Below are positions 24,493-37,285 of a DNA stretch of 64,000 bases, one piece after another. The stretch spans positions 501,001-565,000 of the forward strand of contig JACATO010000970.1 of assembly GCA_018389105.1 (NCBI GenBank). The letters are read 5' to 3'. Within the stretch, counting starts at the first letter, position 1. Each line of letters opens with the position of its first letter. This DNA comes from Nautilus pompilius. Taxonomy: Eukaryota; Mollusca; Cephalopoda; Nautilida; Nautilidae. Below the pieces are notes generated by a model. That model was not told where the DNA came from, searched no databases, and was given only the letters and a program-made list of their open reading frames with translations. The translations under genes and the position numbers were made by a program.

Positions 24493-24791
24493 TATTATTC
24501 TAAAGTTTTTTAAAAAATTAATAGAGTACCCTAACAAAAAAAAAGGCAGTAATTTACAGAAATCGTTTCAATTCATTTTCTCTAAACAAACTATGCAATG
24601 TGCATGAGTCTCTCGACTGGATAGAAGAAAAATAATCTAAATTTCAAAAAAACACATTTAGTTTAACTGCTATGGTAGAGAAACACTGGAAAGGGGGAGT
24701 TCACTATAAGAAATCAAATTAAGATTTAATGGCCACTTGCTGTTATGTTTAAAGTAGGTGGTATTTACTTTCATCGCTTGACTAGCTGCTG

Positions 24792-24812
24792 CTAATTAGG
24801 GATGATTTGCAT
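24792..24812. promoter_or_regulatory. Homeodomain palindrome next to an octamer
   Basis: CTAATTAG (24792-24799) is a perfect homeodomain dimer palindrome. It is followed five bases later by ATTTGCAT (24805-24812), the reverse of the POU octamer ATGCAAAT. A second CTAATTAG lies at 25508-25515. Each 8-mer alone is expected several times in the window by chance; the close pairing is the only unusual point. Confidence 0.2.
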
Positions 24813-24903
24813 TTAATGTGGTGCTTAGTAAATTTGATTTAGCTGTTTGTCAGCATTTATTCTAGTTGACATTAAGCAAATTGACAAAATGCTTGCATTG
24901 CAG

Positions 24904-24947
24904 TGAATGAATGAATGAATGAATTAATAAATAATAATAATAATAAA
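24904..24947. repeat. (TGAA)n then (AAT)n repeat
   Basis: Five TGAA units are followed by about six AAT units. Confidence 0.85.
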
Positions 24948-25969
24948 AGCAGTGTTGTTAAACTTACAGTTTCACCTGATTTATAATCCAAGTTAACACA
25001 GAGGACAATTCTGATTTTAACCCTTGTACTGCTGACATTGCCACCAGCTCTTATTACAAAGTCATAAATCTTTGCCCTCTAATACCTAGGTAACTATAGG
25101 TATTAAAGTTTTATACATTTCCAGGCTGAAAAATAAAATCTTGTGTTATTTTTTCTATAAATGATTTTGCTTTATTTGATCATTTGCCCTCTCTCTTAGT
25201 TTACATGTAAAACATTGCTATGCAGAAATCAGCATCTTCATGGGCCAACAGCTAATATGCAAAGTACTGTGGAGTGCACAATTCTGTTTTGTATTAAATC
25301 CAGCAGTTAATGTCTCCAATAACTTTTAATTGTTTTAAAAGTTGCCCACTTCCCCTTTGCAGAGAGGATAAAAGAAACCAGGTGATCTTTATACACTTGT
25401 GGTACCAGAAACCTGCAGCTAAGCTCCCCTGAGAATTTAACTTTTGAAGATTGCTGGGGATTAGTTGTCATCACCTCAAGGGAAACTTACCTAATAAACT
25501 TTCTAAACTAATTAGAAATACTGCTGTTCAATATAGGAGAGCACCGATATATTATGGAACGAGTAATAAATTCCAGTCAAAGTAAAAAAAAAGAAAGATG
25601 TTTAAATTATGAGTAATGGGTTCATTTTGTGAATGAATACTTCTATTGTCTAAACAATTAAATGTAGGCTAAACAATTATTTTGTAATGTTTACATATTT
25701 TCATTTAAATACTTCAAAATCATGCCTTTTTTTTATATACATTGATGTTGTATTATTAATATTAATATTATTTAAAATGGAGAAAATAAGTACATTACCT
25801 TCATCATTAATATTCTCTAACATTGAATGAAAACTGTTATTCCCAAAAAAGATCATTTAAGATACCAATATGAAAATAGTAAATTAACAGAAAAAGAATA
25901 AAAAATGTAAGTATATTTTATATTTATCAAATTACTTTTTTGTGCCCAATAAATAAAAAAATATATAAT

Positions 25970-25987
25970 GAATAAATAAATAAATAA
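25970..25987. repeat. (AAAT)n repeat
   Basis: About four AAAT units. Confidence 0.7.
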
Positions 25988-26304
25988 TTAATCTTCACCT
26001 TTTTTCCTTCCTATGGAATACCAGTCATTCTATCCATTAAGTACTGAAACTAAAATAATGCCACTAGAAATACGTTTATTACCAAAATTACGTGTCACAG
26101 AATATCCAACAGAAATGCCAAGGAAAAGAGCCCAAATAAACTGAATTTTTAAAATTATATTTGTTGGGGTTTACAATTTCTGTTTTTAATCACTGTTAAT
26201 ATCATCAGTTACTTACTTAGTTATATGGTTTAATTCTCTCTCTTGTGGAATCATTTGCTTAATTATGCCCAGCTGCCAAGAACCACTATTATGCAACTGT
26301 TGTC

Positions 26305-26430
26305 TGACCTAGCATGGAAGCTGTGACCTTCAAAAGGGTCAACTGGAGCTCACTAAGATAGAAACCACCAAATGACCAAAGGCAGCACCTCTTTCCATCC
26401 TCCAAAATCTTCTGATCCTGGTTTTGACCC
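26305..26430. promoter_or_regulatory. Cluster of nuclear-receptor half-sites
   Basis: Five copies of a TGACCY-like half-site or its reverse lie within 126 bases: TGACCT 26305-26310, TGACCT 26324-26329, GGGTCA 26336-26341, TGACCA 26373-26378 and TGACCC 26425-26430. The second and third form an everted repeat with a six-base spacer (ER6), a known arrangement for some nuclear receptors. Function is inferred from motif spacing only. Confidence 0.3.
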
Positions 26431-27923
26431 CCTTTCCATTAACTGTCAATAAAAATTCCTGCCCTTTATAGATACCTGACAAGATTGCCAGCAGCAGTCC
26501 CAGCTTGGCCAAAGTTACATGACATCATCTGTTATTTCAATTTCACATGTTCAGTTCTCATTGCAAGATCAGTTCCACAGCTACTGGACATAAGATACTA
26601 CTGTAAGCCATAAGGAAAAGAAAAAACAGAGAGCATAACATAATACATAGCAAAAATGCTAAGCTAGTTGGAAGAAACATTACTGGAAGAATCCTGGTCT
26701 GTGTGTACTCAGAACATTAATGAAATGGTAGAACAAATGGAACACTTATAACAGTCAGTCCAGACTAGTTTCCATAATACATAATACTACTGGTATTAGA
26801 GAACAAATGAAATTCATCAGGCAAAAGAAAAAGTAAAATTTTGACTCTATTGGTAAATACTCCACCCTAACATTTTAAAAAGACAATAACATTAATTAGT
26901 TTTTCTAATTCATGTATGAGTAAAAGGGGGAGAAAGTATATGCATTGTGCTATTTAGTGAAATTCATTTAAAATAAAAACAAAGATGCAAAGAAAACAAA
27001 ACACCATTGTATTGCATCACCTGCATCATTTAAATTTACCAGATAATAACAAAACATCACTAGAAAGGATGTGACAAAGAGGCATGGCATTTCCTTCAAT
27101 GAATTCACATCTTTGACAGCTGGTGGTTTTATTTGTGGATAAAATTAAAATACACATTCTAAGCAGGTGTGATGTCAGGGGTGAGTATATTTCTTGACAG
27201 TGTTTGAGGGTCTGGATTACATAAGAAAGGCTTTCAGTGTTCTATGCCTTTGCTTTTTTATCTAAAAGGGTTAATATTCAGAATAAGATAGAAGTTTTAA
27301 AAAATACAGTTTAAAGCTTTTACAAATTAATTATTGTCAAAAAATAACTAAAACTTTACTTTTATTTTATTAACATTTAATTTTTTAAATTTTGATTTCA
27401 TATCATGTATATCCTTTAAAGCACATTTAAAAAAAAAAAATGAAGCTCTACTGTTGTGCTAAGAGCCTTTCTAAAAAAAAAGACTTCTTTTGATACCAGC
27501 TAATAACACTATGTATACCACTGGGATGCATTTGCACCCCTCTACCCTTCAAATCTGCAAGGTTGAGCCATAGTGTCTGTGACATGTAGTACTTTTCTCA
27601 TTAATATAACCCTTTGTAATGACAAGTATGTATTGCTCCAACCCCCACAAGTTTTGCATTACTAGTGCAATGACAGTGAGCTCAACAATACTAGTGCTTC
27701 TAGCCCGGACTGGGTAATCTACAGTAAAAGCTGAAGTATGCAAAGGGTTAAAGCAGGCGTGTAGGAAATTTAAAACAGATTTCTATCCACCAATAATTAA
27801 GAAATGCTCACATAATACTATGAAAACCAAAAAAAAATGTCCATCAGTAGTAGAACTCTGCTAAAAAATATCAGGCAAAAAAGAACCAACGATTTGGTCA
27901 CTACAAGGGCAATAATACATATA

Positions 27924-30240
27924 CAGTAATACCTCGAACATTCGCGGGGTTAGGTTCCAGAACCCGTCGCAGACCAGGAGGAATCGCAAATGTTTGGTAC
28001 GAGTCACTAAAAATGTTAATAAATGCTTATTTCTAGAGTTTAAACCCTAAATATGACCCAAATCATGCTCCCAAAGCACTTTAATTTCATTTAAAAGTTA
28101 GCATAATACATTACCCTTAAAAAAAGAAATGGTTGACGTAAAAATAGAGTACAGTATCGACTAATGGGTATTTGCCACACTAGCGCATTTACAGTACAGT
28201 ATACTAATGTTACCCCTATACTAATTCATTGGCAGCCGTTTTCTTTTGCACTCACAGTAAGGTAAAACCAAGTAATGAATGGGACTGTAAACTTAATGAC
28301 TGACGTTTTCTTTGTCATTGTCAGGAAGGTAAACTAGGTAAACTTCATATGTCACAGAAGTCATATAACGAAGGTACAATTCAATAAAATAAAGAAAACA
28401 TGTATTACTGTACGTAGAATATTGATTGAAGATGATGATGATGATTAATTAGCTGTGCAGTATGGTGAAAATAATGAAAATGACTGCACAGCATACTTGA
28501 GGAGTTACAGCTCCTCAGAGTCCCCCTCTTCAGGTAGAGGAGACTCTTCTGCCAGTACTACTTCTGCTGGGGCTTCTTTGGGTGGGGGTTCGTGCGAGGG
28601 TTTGGGTTTCCGATCGAAGAACCAAGTTATTTTGCTCTGCTGCTGCTGTTTTTTCATAGTGGTGTAGAGGGTTCTGTATGTCTCCATGATTTAATTTAAG
28701 CCATTTATCATTTTCAGAGCACGTTCAAAATAGGGATCCCACTCTTCTATGTAGAATTGCAACTGCTGTTGAGTCCTCATGATTATTCGAAGGCATTCAA
28801 TTGAAAGACCCTCATCCTCCTCTTGTTGTTCTTGAACTGATTCCTCTTCCTCTTCACTTGATGACTTGGTCAGCTCAAGCAAGTCATCATCCGTCAGGGG
28901 GTCAGAGTGGGTATCGATGAGTGTGTTGACTTCTTCAGTGCAATCATCAAATCCTTCACCCCCAAGCAATTTTGCCAGTCTCACAGCTTTGTTGACAGCC
29001 TCATTGTGAATCTCCTCCGGCGAGAAGCCCTTGTAGTCGTGGACTGCATCTGGCCACAGTTTTTTCCAGCATGCATTGAGAGTTTCACTTTTCATTTCTT
29101 TGAGGACAGACTGAATTATTGTAAGGCATGATGCTATGGTGAATTTCTTCCAGTATTCTTTTAAGGTGAAGTCCTCCATCGTATCCATTGCATTGACCAG
29201 GTGTTGCAGAGAGTTGCGAGTGTAGAGGGCCTTAAATGCACGGATCACGCCTTGGTCCATAGGCTGTATGAGGGAGGTGGTGTTGAAAGGGAGGAATTCG
29301 ATCTGCACACCATCATACGACAGATCTAGGGGGTGCCCTCCAGCATTGTCCATGAGTAGCAACACCTTAAATTCAAGGCCTAGGTTGAGAAGGTATTTCT
29401 CCACTTCAGGGATGAAACACCGGTGGAACCAGTCGGATGCTATGACTTTGGTTATCCAGGCCTTGGGGTTATGCATCCAGTAGACAGGCAGGGCATTCTT
29501 ATTCTTGTTCTTGAGGGCCCTGGGGTTTGCAGACTTATAAATCAGGCCTGGTTTGAGCAAGTGGCCAGCCAGCAGCATTCCCACACATAATGAGCGTGAT
29601 TCTGTCCTTTTGTGCCTTAGATCCAGGAGCTTTGGCCTCTTCCTTCATCAGGTATGTTCTCGATGGCATTTTCTTCCAACCCTTCCAGCCAATAGCGTGT
29701 CGTCATGGAGCCTACGTCATCGCCCAAACCCGACACAGTATGCATTTGCTATGAACATTAGCAGAAAATTTATAGTTTTTGTGTTGAATTTACATTAACA
29801 TTTATTTACTATTACAAAATAGTAAATTAACTACAGTATTTTCTAATAATTATGTAACCATTAGCATTCCAAAGGGAATAAACTTTGCAAATGGGTATCG
29901 CATCTTGTAAAGGTACAGTATAGTACTTCACATAAAAAAGAATGTTTCCATAGGAAAGCGAAGCTTTTTCGAAGGAATTTCTTAACTGATTTCTTGTATG
30001 TCTTTAACTTTCCCCAAAAAAACAGTATAATTTTCATTAACAAAATTTTTCTTACCGATTTTACACTTAAAAGCATGAAAACTTATAAATTACTTCAAAA
30101 ATTAAACATAAACACTTCTGCAGGGTTTTTCGAGGATTTCACAAATTTTGCAGACCTGTGAAAAAATCGCGGATGCAAATTAGTTAGGTTCCAATGAAAA
30201 TTTTGCGAATCCAGAAACGTGAATGCACAAGGTATGACTG
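27924..30240 (-). mobile_element. Tigger (pogo family) transposon, internally deleted
   Basis: The left end starts CAGTAATACCTCGAACATTC and the right end, on the minus strand, starts CAGTCATACCTTGTGCATTC; 16 of 20 bases match. TA flanks both sides (27922-27923 and 30241-30242), the target duplication of this superfamily. The ends resemble Tigger1-type repeats. Inside, on the minus strand, are a leader, the C-terminal part of the transposase and a 3' region. The element is 2317 bp. The part that should encode the DNA-binding domains is missing, so this is a deletion derivative of a longer autonomous copy. Its long preserved frame makes it the youngest DNA transposon in the window. Confidence 0.88.
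28505..29678 (-). pseudogene. Tigger1-like transposase, C-terminal part, disrupted
   Basis: Reading starts at WKKMPSRTYLMKEEAKAPG (29678 downward), runs through a DDE domain and ends at TAA 28505-28507. The second and third catalytic residues are in LLLMDNAGGHP and SLIQPMDQGVIRAF, with 30 residues between them (DD30D). The family's first Asp, in the (D)ETGLFWKKMP context, and the HTH and CENP-B DNA-binding domains are absent, because the sequence diverges just before WKKMP. Two lesions follow. A four-base duplication near 29571-29574 shifts the frame between CGNAAG and GHLLKPG. An in-frame TAA lies at 28691-28693, after INGLN. Past it the tail continues in frame, with QQQQSKITWFF (a PCNA-binding-like motif) and an acidic Pro/Glu-rich end. 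An SSSEEEEE acidic stretch lies in the middle. The protein would bind and cut its own element ends in the nucleus; this copy cannot. Confidence 0.88.
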
Positions 30241-31927
30241 TACATTGAAAAGCAGAATGAAAAGACTATGGTGATGTTTAGCACAAAATAAGTACAAACA
30301 TTAGCTTTTATCATACTACGAAAATGGTTTCTTATTCATCAATACATAGACGCTTTTCGAGAAATCTGTTCATGAAGTTGCAAACTTGAAAAGTATTCCA
30401 GTCAATATCTCCCTCTCAAGCTTTCTTTTTTTTTAAATTAAGTTGTGTGACATGCAGACTGGTTCATAATGTATTTAGCAAGTGCAGCTATTTGGAATGA
30501 AGAAGTGCTGCTGGACCACAGGATTTGATGAAATGATACAGGCACTAGTTGGTTTCACTGAAAGCTACCACACCTGGAAGAAATAGTATCTGTAGATATT
30601 ACTATGCTGGCCAAGATTGCCTGTAGCATGTTAAATAGAACTGCAACATGAGGGAATGAATGAAATCAGGGATTTGCAGTTTAAAGATTGACCCATTTCA
30701 TATTCTGGGGAATAATTACTAGTAGCAAAGACCACCAAGAAGAAAATTGGTGTTTTTACTAAAATTCTATCCCTGATAATAGCTTCTCATCCCTAGACAT
30801 TAAGAAAAATAAATTTCAAAACTAAAAACACTGCATAATTAGTTCTTCCTTTCTTTCACACATGCAAGTTAATAAATGGGTCAAAATATCCTGTACCATA
30901 TGAAGAATACTTTCCATTTAAATATTAAAAATTTAAAATAAAATAAAATTTAAAGTAGAAAAAGTTTCTCAGTCAAACAAGAACAATAATACACTTTTGA
31001 AATTAGATTTCCTAATAATTCTACATTTCTTCATCAGCATTCTGGTTGTACCTAATTAATGAGTGAATCCATGTGTAGGTTTAATGTAGCTTGCTTGTTG
31101 ATTATAGTGACATCTACAGTTCACTCTGCAACAGGTACTTGCCATGCCCTGTATCCTAAGTTTAGCCAGTGGCCTGCTTTCTCTGGCTCAATTTAGGTTT
31201 ATACCAGTCTAGTCCTAATCAAATCATTATGATGGCCAGTCTGAGTAAAACAGCCACCAGGTGTAAACTAGAATAGTATTGTAGGTTACACAAAGGAATC
31301 CAACACCAATCTAGCCAGCTAGCAAAATGCAATGTGAGATCTACAGTCAACATCAATACATGGAAACTTGACCAAATTGGAATTTTCATAATTTGCTGAT
31401 GTGCTGGTGGGTTGTGGGTTGGTTAACTTAGCATCACTTGCTCAGAGAGGTGGTGGCAATGGTGGTGGTGTTTGTGGAGAACTGAGTTTTGTACTAAAAT
31501 ATGGACAAACAATTTTTCTCTTGAATGCACCTGTTTCTACTTCAAAACATTAGCCAAACATACCTGTGAATTAGCCAAGACTGATAATTCACTCGTCCCT
31601 GTCAATAAAACCACCAACAAAACAAAAAGAAAAAAAAATGTAAAAAAAGCCCTTTTTGATGTGACTGGTGAGAAAAAATAAACCAAAGCAGATGATAAGA
31701 GCAAAAGCTACAAAGGTGATCACAGGTGAACTCAAACCACCCTGAGTCAAGTTATATATGATAATATAGTTGATAGAAATTGTCAACTAATGTGAAAATA
31801 TACCCAGTAAGAAGGGTAGGGTTAGATGGTTCCTGTTTTACTTTCATCTTTCATTTTCATTCTTCCCATTTAATGAAAGCATCTTTTACCTGATGAAAAT
31901 ACCCAGGGAGATAACCTACTTTGTTTG

Positions 31928-31959
31928 TCTCTCTCTCTCTTTGTGTGTGTGTGTGTGTG
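31928..31959. repeat. (CT)n(GT)n microsatellite
   Basis: About seven CT units pass into nine GT units. Confidence 0.9.
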
Positions 31960-32148
31960 AAAAAATATTTGAAGTTTTTTTAACAATTCTTATTAAAAAC
32001 AAACCATATTTTGAATCTTAATTACAAATCTTTTAAAGAAAATCCAACTATTAATAATAAAACATTTGTTAAAATGTCATTTTAACTATTTTTAAAGAAT
32101 TTTGAGTTACTTGCCCCTAGATGAATGCACAAAGAGATGCTACATAGT

Positions 32149-32162
32149 ACAGTAGGTGGCGC
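32149..32162 (+). promoter_or_regulatory. CTCF-like insulator motif
   Basis: The bases ACAGTAGGTGGCGC match the CTCF core CCASYAGRKGGCRS at 13 of 14 positions; only the first base differs. The G/C-rich half of the motif is improbable in this AT-rich background. CTCF and this core are conserved across most bilaterians. Binding is inferred, not shown. Confidence 0.4.
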
Positions 32163-35100
32163 TAATCCCCATATATTACCAGCATATATACTTTTACTCA
32201 TTTTCTTGCTGAAATTAAAGTTCAAACATGCTCATGCATATCAGCAGTAAAATCTATCATTTAGATGTCAAATCTAACCATGTTATTCCTTTTTTCATGG
32301 TTATATAGTAGTACATTTTCTAGCTCCACATTAATTCACTGAACATAGCATAGAAAGTTTTTCCAATTTGCTGTCATCTCCATTCCAGAATCAAGTTTAA
32401 TCTATAGTCCTCTCATCAGTAAGCACCAAAGGTCTCATAGAGGGCTTTTGCATAAATACCCTTGTGTACTGACTGCTTTATATTTATTCTAGTTATCATG
32501 TTGTATCTAAAACTACATCAATAAGGGAATGGATGGCTGGATAAAAGTATCTGTGGTTACAAATGCTAAGCTGGGTGGAAGCCAAAACTTTGGTAAAAAT
32601 TTCATCTCCCCTCAACATATTGCCCTCTGGAGGTTGACAACTGGTTTCATGTGAGCTACTCTGGCACTGATACATAATATTTCCTGTGATATTCATGATA
32701 ACAGCTCTTTTGAATGTTCACCAAGTCTGCCATCAGAATTTTCCTAATTTTCAGTACCCCCTCCATTTCAACACTCTACATGGTTTCCAACAAACTTGAA
32801 ATATTAACAATGCACTGATCGGCCTGTTTGTGCAGTTCTTATGCAGTTTCTAATTTGCCCACATCAAATGAAGCTGATGTTTGTCTGTAGACCCTAGTGT
32901 TCAACAATGGAATTCAAATAATCCAGTCATTTTAAAAGAAACAAAAATAAAACTTTCATAACTATTTTGAAATTACATTAATGACTTAAATAATTTTCTA
33001 AATGCTCAAGGGAAATAATCCCTGAACAATAAATCACAATATTTAACCCTTTCAAGTTCATGAAAATGTCAAACTTAAAACTTGAAATTCAATGAAGGAA
33101 AAAGCAAAATATTATCAATCTTAAAATACAATTTCTAGAATCCAAATAATATTTCTTTAAGAAACAGAAAATAAATAGGATGTATGCTGTTTACACAGTC
33201 ACCTTTATTTATGCATAATCCCCTTGCTTGGCCATTCAACTGTTAGCTCTTGGAGGGAACCTAAATAGTAGTCAAAAGGAAAAATGGAATGCATGAAAAT
33301 AGAAGCAAAAGCTGGCAGATTAATCAGAATCTAATGGAAATCTTCAGATTAAAATTGCAAAAGAACTTATTTATACAGCATAAGTTGGCACTTCTAGATG
33401 AGAAATTAGCTTGAACACAGCATGAAATAAAGCCATGCTGACACGTCATGGTGTCAGCATGCCATGTTAGACGATAAGTCAATTTTACCAGGTAGGACTT
33501 TCTACTGTAGGTGACTGAACAGAACATCGAAATACCTAAACATAAGTTGTTTCTACTCTTTCATATTTGCTGTTAATACTTTACCAACTGCCTGACAAAC
33601 AAGCATTCATCAAGAAAAAGAAACAGAAAGAACTGATAAACTCATCTTTGAGGTTTTCATCAGTCTTTTTGGTGGAGGATAATTCATGCAAAATATCAAA
33701 AAACTGAAAATAAAGTTTACTGAATTTAAGCAAAAAAATATTTCACCTTAAACCAACCTCCAAAAAAAAAAAGAAAATGCACATCGTAGTCAAGCAGGTC
33801 ATAATTTAAATTATAAAAAAATATTTGAATAGCTGTTTATTTTCAACTTAAGAAAAACTTTAAAAATTAGAAGATAAAAAGATGAGCTAAGTAAGAGACT
33901 AGCCCAAATGTAGGGAAAGGGAGAAAGGAAATAAAAGAAAATAAATACTACAACAGATAAAATTTTTGCCGTTTAAATTAGTTTTTTTATGATAAACAAA
34001 CAGGAATTCCATGAACTCCCTCATCAAAGAATCCATATAAAAGCTGGCCAGAGGTTTGACATCAACAAGGTGAAGCACATTCTGAATGTGCCATGTTATT
34101 TGAGTAAGGCTAAATTTTCAGGCCCTGACAGATTATGGTTAAACAAAAATGACAATTTAACTTTTACCATGGAGACTGAAATTAATGGTAAAGTTTCTTT
34201 TCTGAAAACTTAAGAAATAAAACAGGCAACATTAGTATCAATCTGTATCCTAAACCTACATCCACTGGCTTATGCATGAAATGCTGTTCCTCTTTGTATT
34301 AAAGAAAACCTCATCTCTATTCTTGTTTATTGAGAATGTGAAAATTGCTCTTTATATATCTAGTATGACTTAGAGTACGAAAACATCAAATTACTGCTAG
34401 TAATTAATGGTTTCCTCTTGGAATTTACAGTCTTGCAATATCAAAGTATTTAACAAAATGCACTACTCCAAACACATTATAGATACTGTTTCTTAAAAGA
34501 TTATATATGTATTATAATATATATTTTAGGGTAACCATAGTCTTATTTTAAACCAAGAACTAAAACCACATCAAAATTATTTCTGCAATGCTTCAACATC
34601 GATGCTAGATTGGGGGATTTTTCATTTGAAAACCATCTTTCTGCAGCTGATAAATTGAATTACTTTATTCTGTCAAATATTGGAACTCTAATACTGAATG
34701 AATACACTGGAAAAACTACCCAATGTTTCGATCAGCAATTTAAATCCCATCCGTCAGGGTGTAAAATTTCAGCCTTACTAAACCACATGGTTTGGCACTA
34801 CAAAACAAATTTTTCCTTGAATATATCAGAATTCTGACCAGGTCTTGTATAGATAGAGTCAAGGATTATGGAATTCCTCCTTATTTACTATCAAAAGCTG
34901 AATTTAAATGAGCAAAATTCCCCTGCTCTATCCATATTCTGAACTTTTTTTTCTCTCACTCTCTACATTAGGATTAGTTTCTTACATTCACTTAGTTTAT
35001 TATCATACAAATCATTTCAGTACTAAAAATAAAATGTACACAATAATGGAAGGTTTTAATGCACTAGATAGGCTTCCAAACTAACAAAGAGCAACCAAAC

Positions 35101-35664
35101 CACAAAGTTTGGTCCACCAATCTATCTAAAAAATGTATTTAAAGTCTCATTTGCTTTTATTAAATAATCAAATGACTATGTAGTTTAGTGTCTTTTTAAG
35201 AGCATAAATTATTTAGTTGCTGATTATCAGTACAACCAGAAACAGAAGAGATGTATATATATTTAAGATTTAATTTGTTACATTGTTTCCATTCTTTATC
35301 TAGTTTACTGCCATTGTATACATATGACATAAATAAACAAAATTTGTATCTCCTTTTTGAACATTTTTTTCATCCATGTAGGCACAGTTGTATGTAACTT
35401 CATTTATTGTTTGCAATTTTCTTTTTTTTTTTTAAACTAAATATGAAAATTTTCAAAAGTCCTCTTTGTCCACCAAGATGTCTGATATACAGTTAGAAGC
35501 AAGAGGGTTAAAAGTGTACAACATAAGAGTACACAAAAAAAAAAGTTCTTTTAAAAAAAAATTAGTAGTACAGTTCATTGCTAATTTAACATTATACAAG
35601 ATAGATGCTCATGTATAAATCAGTAATCAGGTAGTATAAGAGGGAAATAGCTTAGCAGAGCATG

Positions 35665-35680
35665 TTTTTTTTTTTTTTTT
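35665..35680. repeat. T16 run, possible poly(A) tail of a minus-strand insertion
   Basis: A run of 16 T borders a more complex segment of about 200 bases (35681-35890). On the minus strand that segment would end in poly(A), as a retrotransposed copy does. No family was recognised. Confidence 0.25.
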
Positions 35681-36844
35681 GGTAGATCAGCCCTGGATTA
35701 TATTTAGTATTTAGTCATTGGTATGGTTCCTTTCACTCTTCGACCAAAGGAGGTGAGAGGGTTGGAGTTCCACTACTAATCAGAAAGTCTGGAAAGCTTT
35801 TTCAGACAGCTTCTTATTTTCCTGAGTTCAGTCACTGTTAGGTCCTGTGACTAGCTTACTTGCCCTAGGAAGGCCAGAACAGTTGTCATGCACCCCATTT
35901 CCCAGGATTACAAAAACATATTTTAACATCTGGAGAGGCTCTAACAGTACAAGATTTCCTCTTTATATAATTACAATAAGCCAAATTATTCTTTTCCTCA
36001 AGTTCTTGCTAAACAATTTCCCTTTACAGAGGTGACATGAGTGTTTTTTTCTTTTAAGGTGATTAGCTTTTATGGAGGGCTCATATTTTTTTTTAAAATG
36101 TTTGAGACAAAGGTAATGTTTATTCAAATGATCAAAATCTTCACAGTTCTTGTAGGTTATCTCCCATCAGACTAGTTAAATAGCCACTGTTGCACTTTAA
36201 TACATACATCTAAATAAAGATTATCATCATAGCCTTCCGTCAGTGATGCCATAACAAAAAAAAAAAAAAAAGAAAAGATGGAAAATTTATGGATCAGCAA
36301 AAAATTTTCACATGTAGAAATTACATTTTGAATTTGAACAAATTCATTGCATTTTTTCCTCTAAAATCTTGAGCTTGTATTCAATCATTCAAAATCTATT
36401 AGAAGATTTCAAAAAGCGACAAAACCTAAGAATTTTTTTAATGCAGTAGAAATTATAAAAAATGCTAACTCTTAAAACACAAGCATTTTTACAGGAAAAA
36501 AAACCAGCATGTTCCCACAATGCAATGCAAATAAGATCTGTAAACGTTTCATAAACTGTTGTTAAATACTATTCTTAATTGTGTTTTTAGTCAGGTGATA
36601 ATTATATCTGCATTTTCAGAACTTTTTGTTGCCCAGCATTCAGCATTCTTTCTACCAAATTTAAAGCAATACTTTGTAAAGGTCATCTATTCAATGCTGA
36701 AGTGCAGATGCATTCTAATAAATGACACAAACACACACAAATATATATATATATAAATTAGTTTACCCTATTTGTTAAATTTTTTGGTTTCCAAATTTTA
36801 AGAAATTATGGTACAAAATAGCTTTATTTCAAAGCACACACCAG

Positions 36845-36865
36845 TCTCTCTCTCTCTCTCTCTCT
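36845..36865. repeat. (TC)n microsatellite
   Basis: About ten TC units. Confidence 0.9.
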
Positions 36866-37285
36866 ACAACCAGAAAGGTGTTTCAGCATAAAAAAACAAA
36901 AACAAATTATTCTTATCAATAAGAATTATACTATGTTCACTTTTATTAACAATAGCAGAAAGATTTGGCATGCATACATTTTATTTATGAAGATTGCAGG
37001 AGGCACGCGACCATCCTAGAAAGTGTCCGATATCCTACCATAAACATATTTCCCTGGGTATCTGCACTTTACGACACAACATGGTACAGATTTAGTTGCA
37101 AGTGAAGCTGTTAATTGTAAATTAAGTATAAACCAATGTTTTAAAAACAACATGAAACAATATACTTCATGGGAAAACCTTCCATACATTTTTATTATTC
37201 AATTTATACTCTCCACTGGGGCTAAATTGTGTAAAGCATAACAACTTTACTATTTTTAAGCATTACTAGAACTCAGAGGCATATA

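Larger units (their letters stand above)
23726..27921. other. AT-rich DNA with candidate regulatory patches
   Basis: No coding gene is seen. The region contains the compound microsatellite at 24407-24492, tetranucleotide runs near 24904 and 25970, paired homeodomain-type sites, and a cluster of nuclear-receptor half-sites at 26305-26430, all listed separately. The patches at 24.7-25.5 kb and 26.25-26.6 kb are less simple in sequence than their surroundings. That makes them the better places to look for conserved non-coding elements. Confidence 0.45.
30243..37283. other. Long AT-rich stretch, no gene seen
   Basis: No gene is recognisable. Frames of about 75 codons at 33989-34213 and 34610-34837 have a mixed, non-repetitive amino-acid content but match nothing I know and are of chance length. 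Notable short items are a CTCF-like site (32149-32162), a perfect 11-bp stem hairpin at 33434-33461, simple repeats at 31928 and 36845, and a run of 16 T at 35665-35680. Confidence 0.5.

Noticed and set aside
33434..33461. Hairpin with a perfect 11-bp stem and 6-base loop as an RNA gene
   Set aside because: A stem of this length is expected about once by chance in the window, and it is too short for a pre-miRNA.
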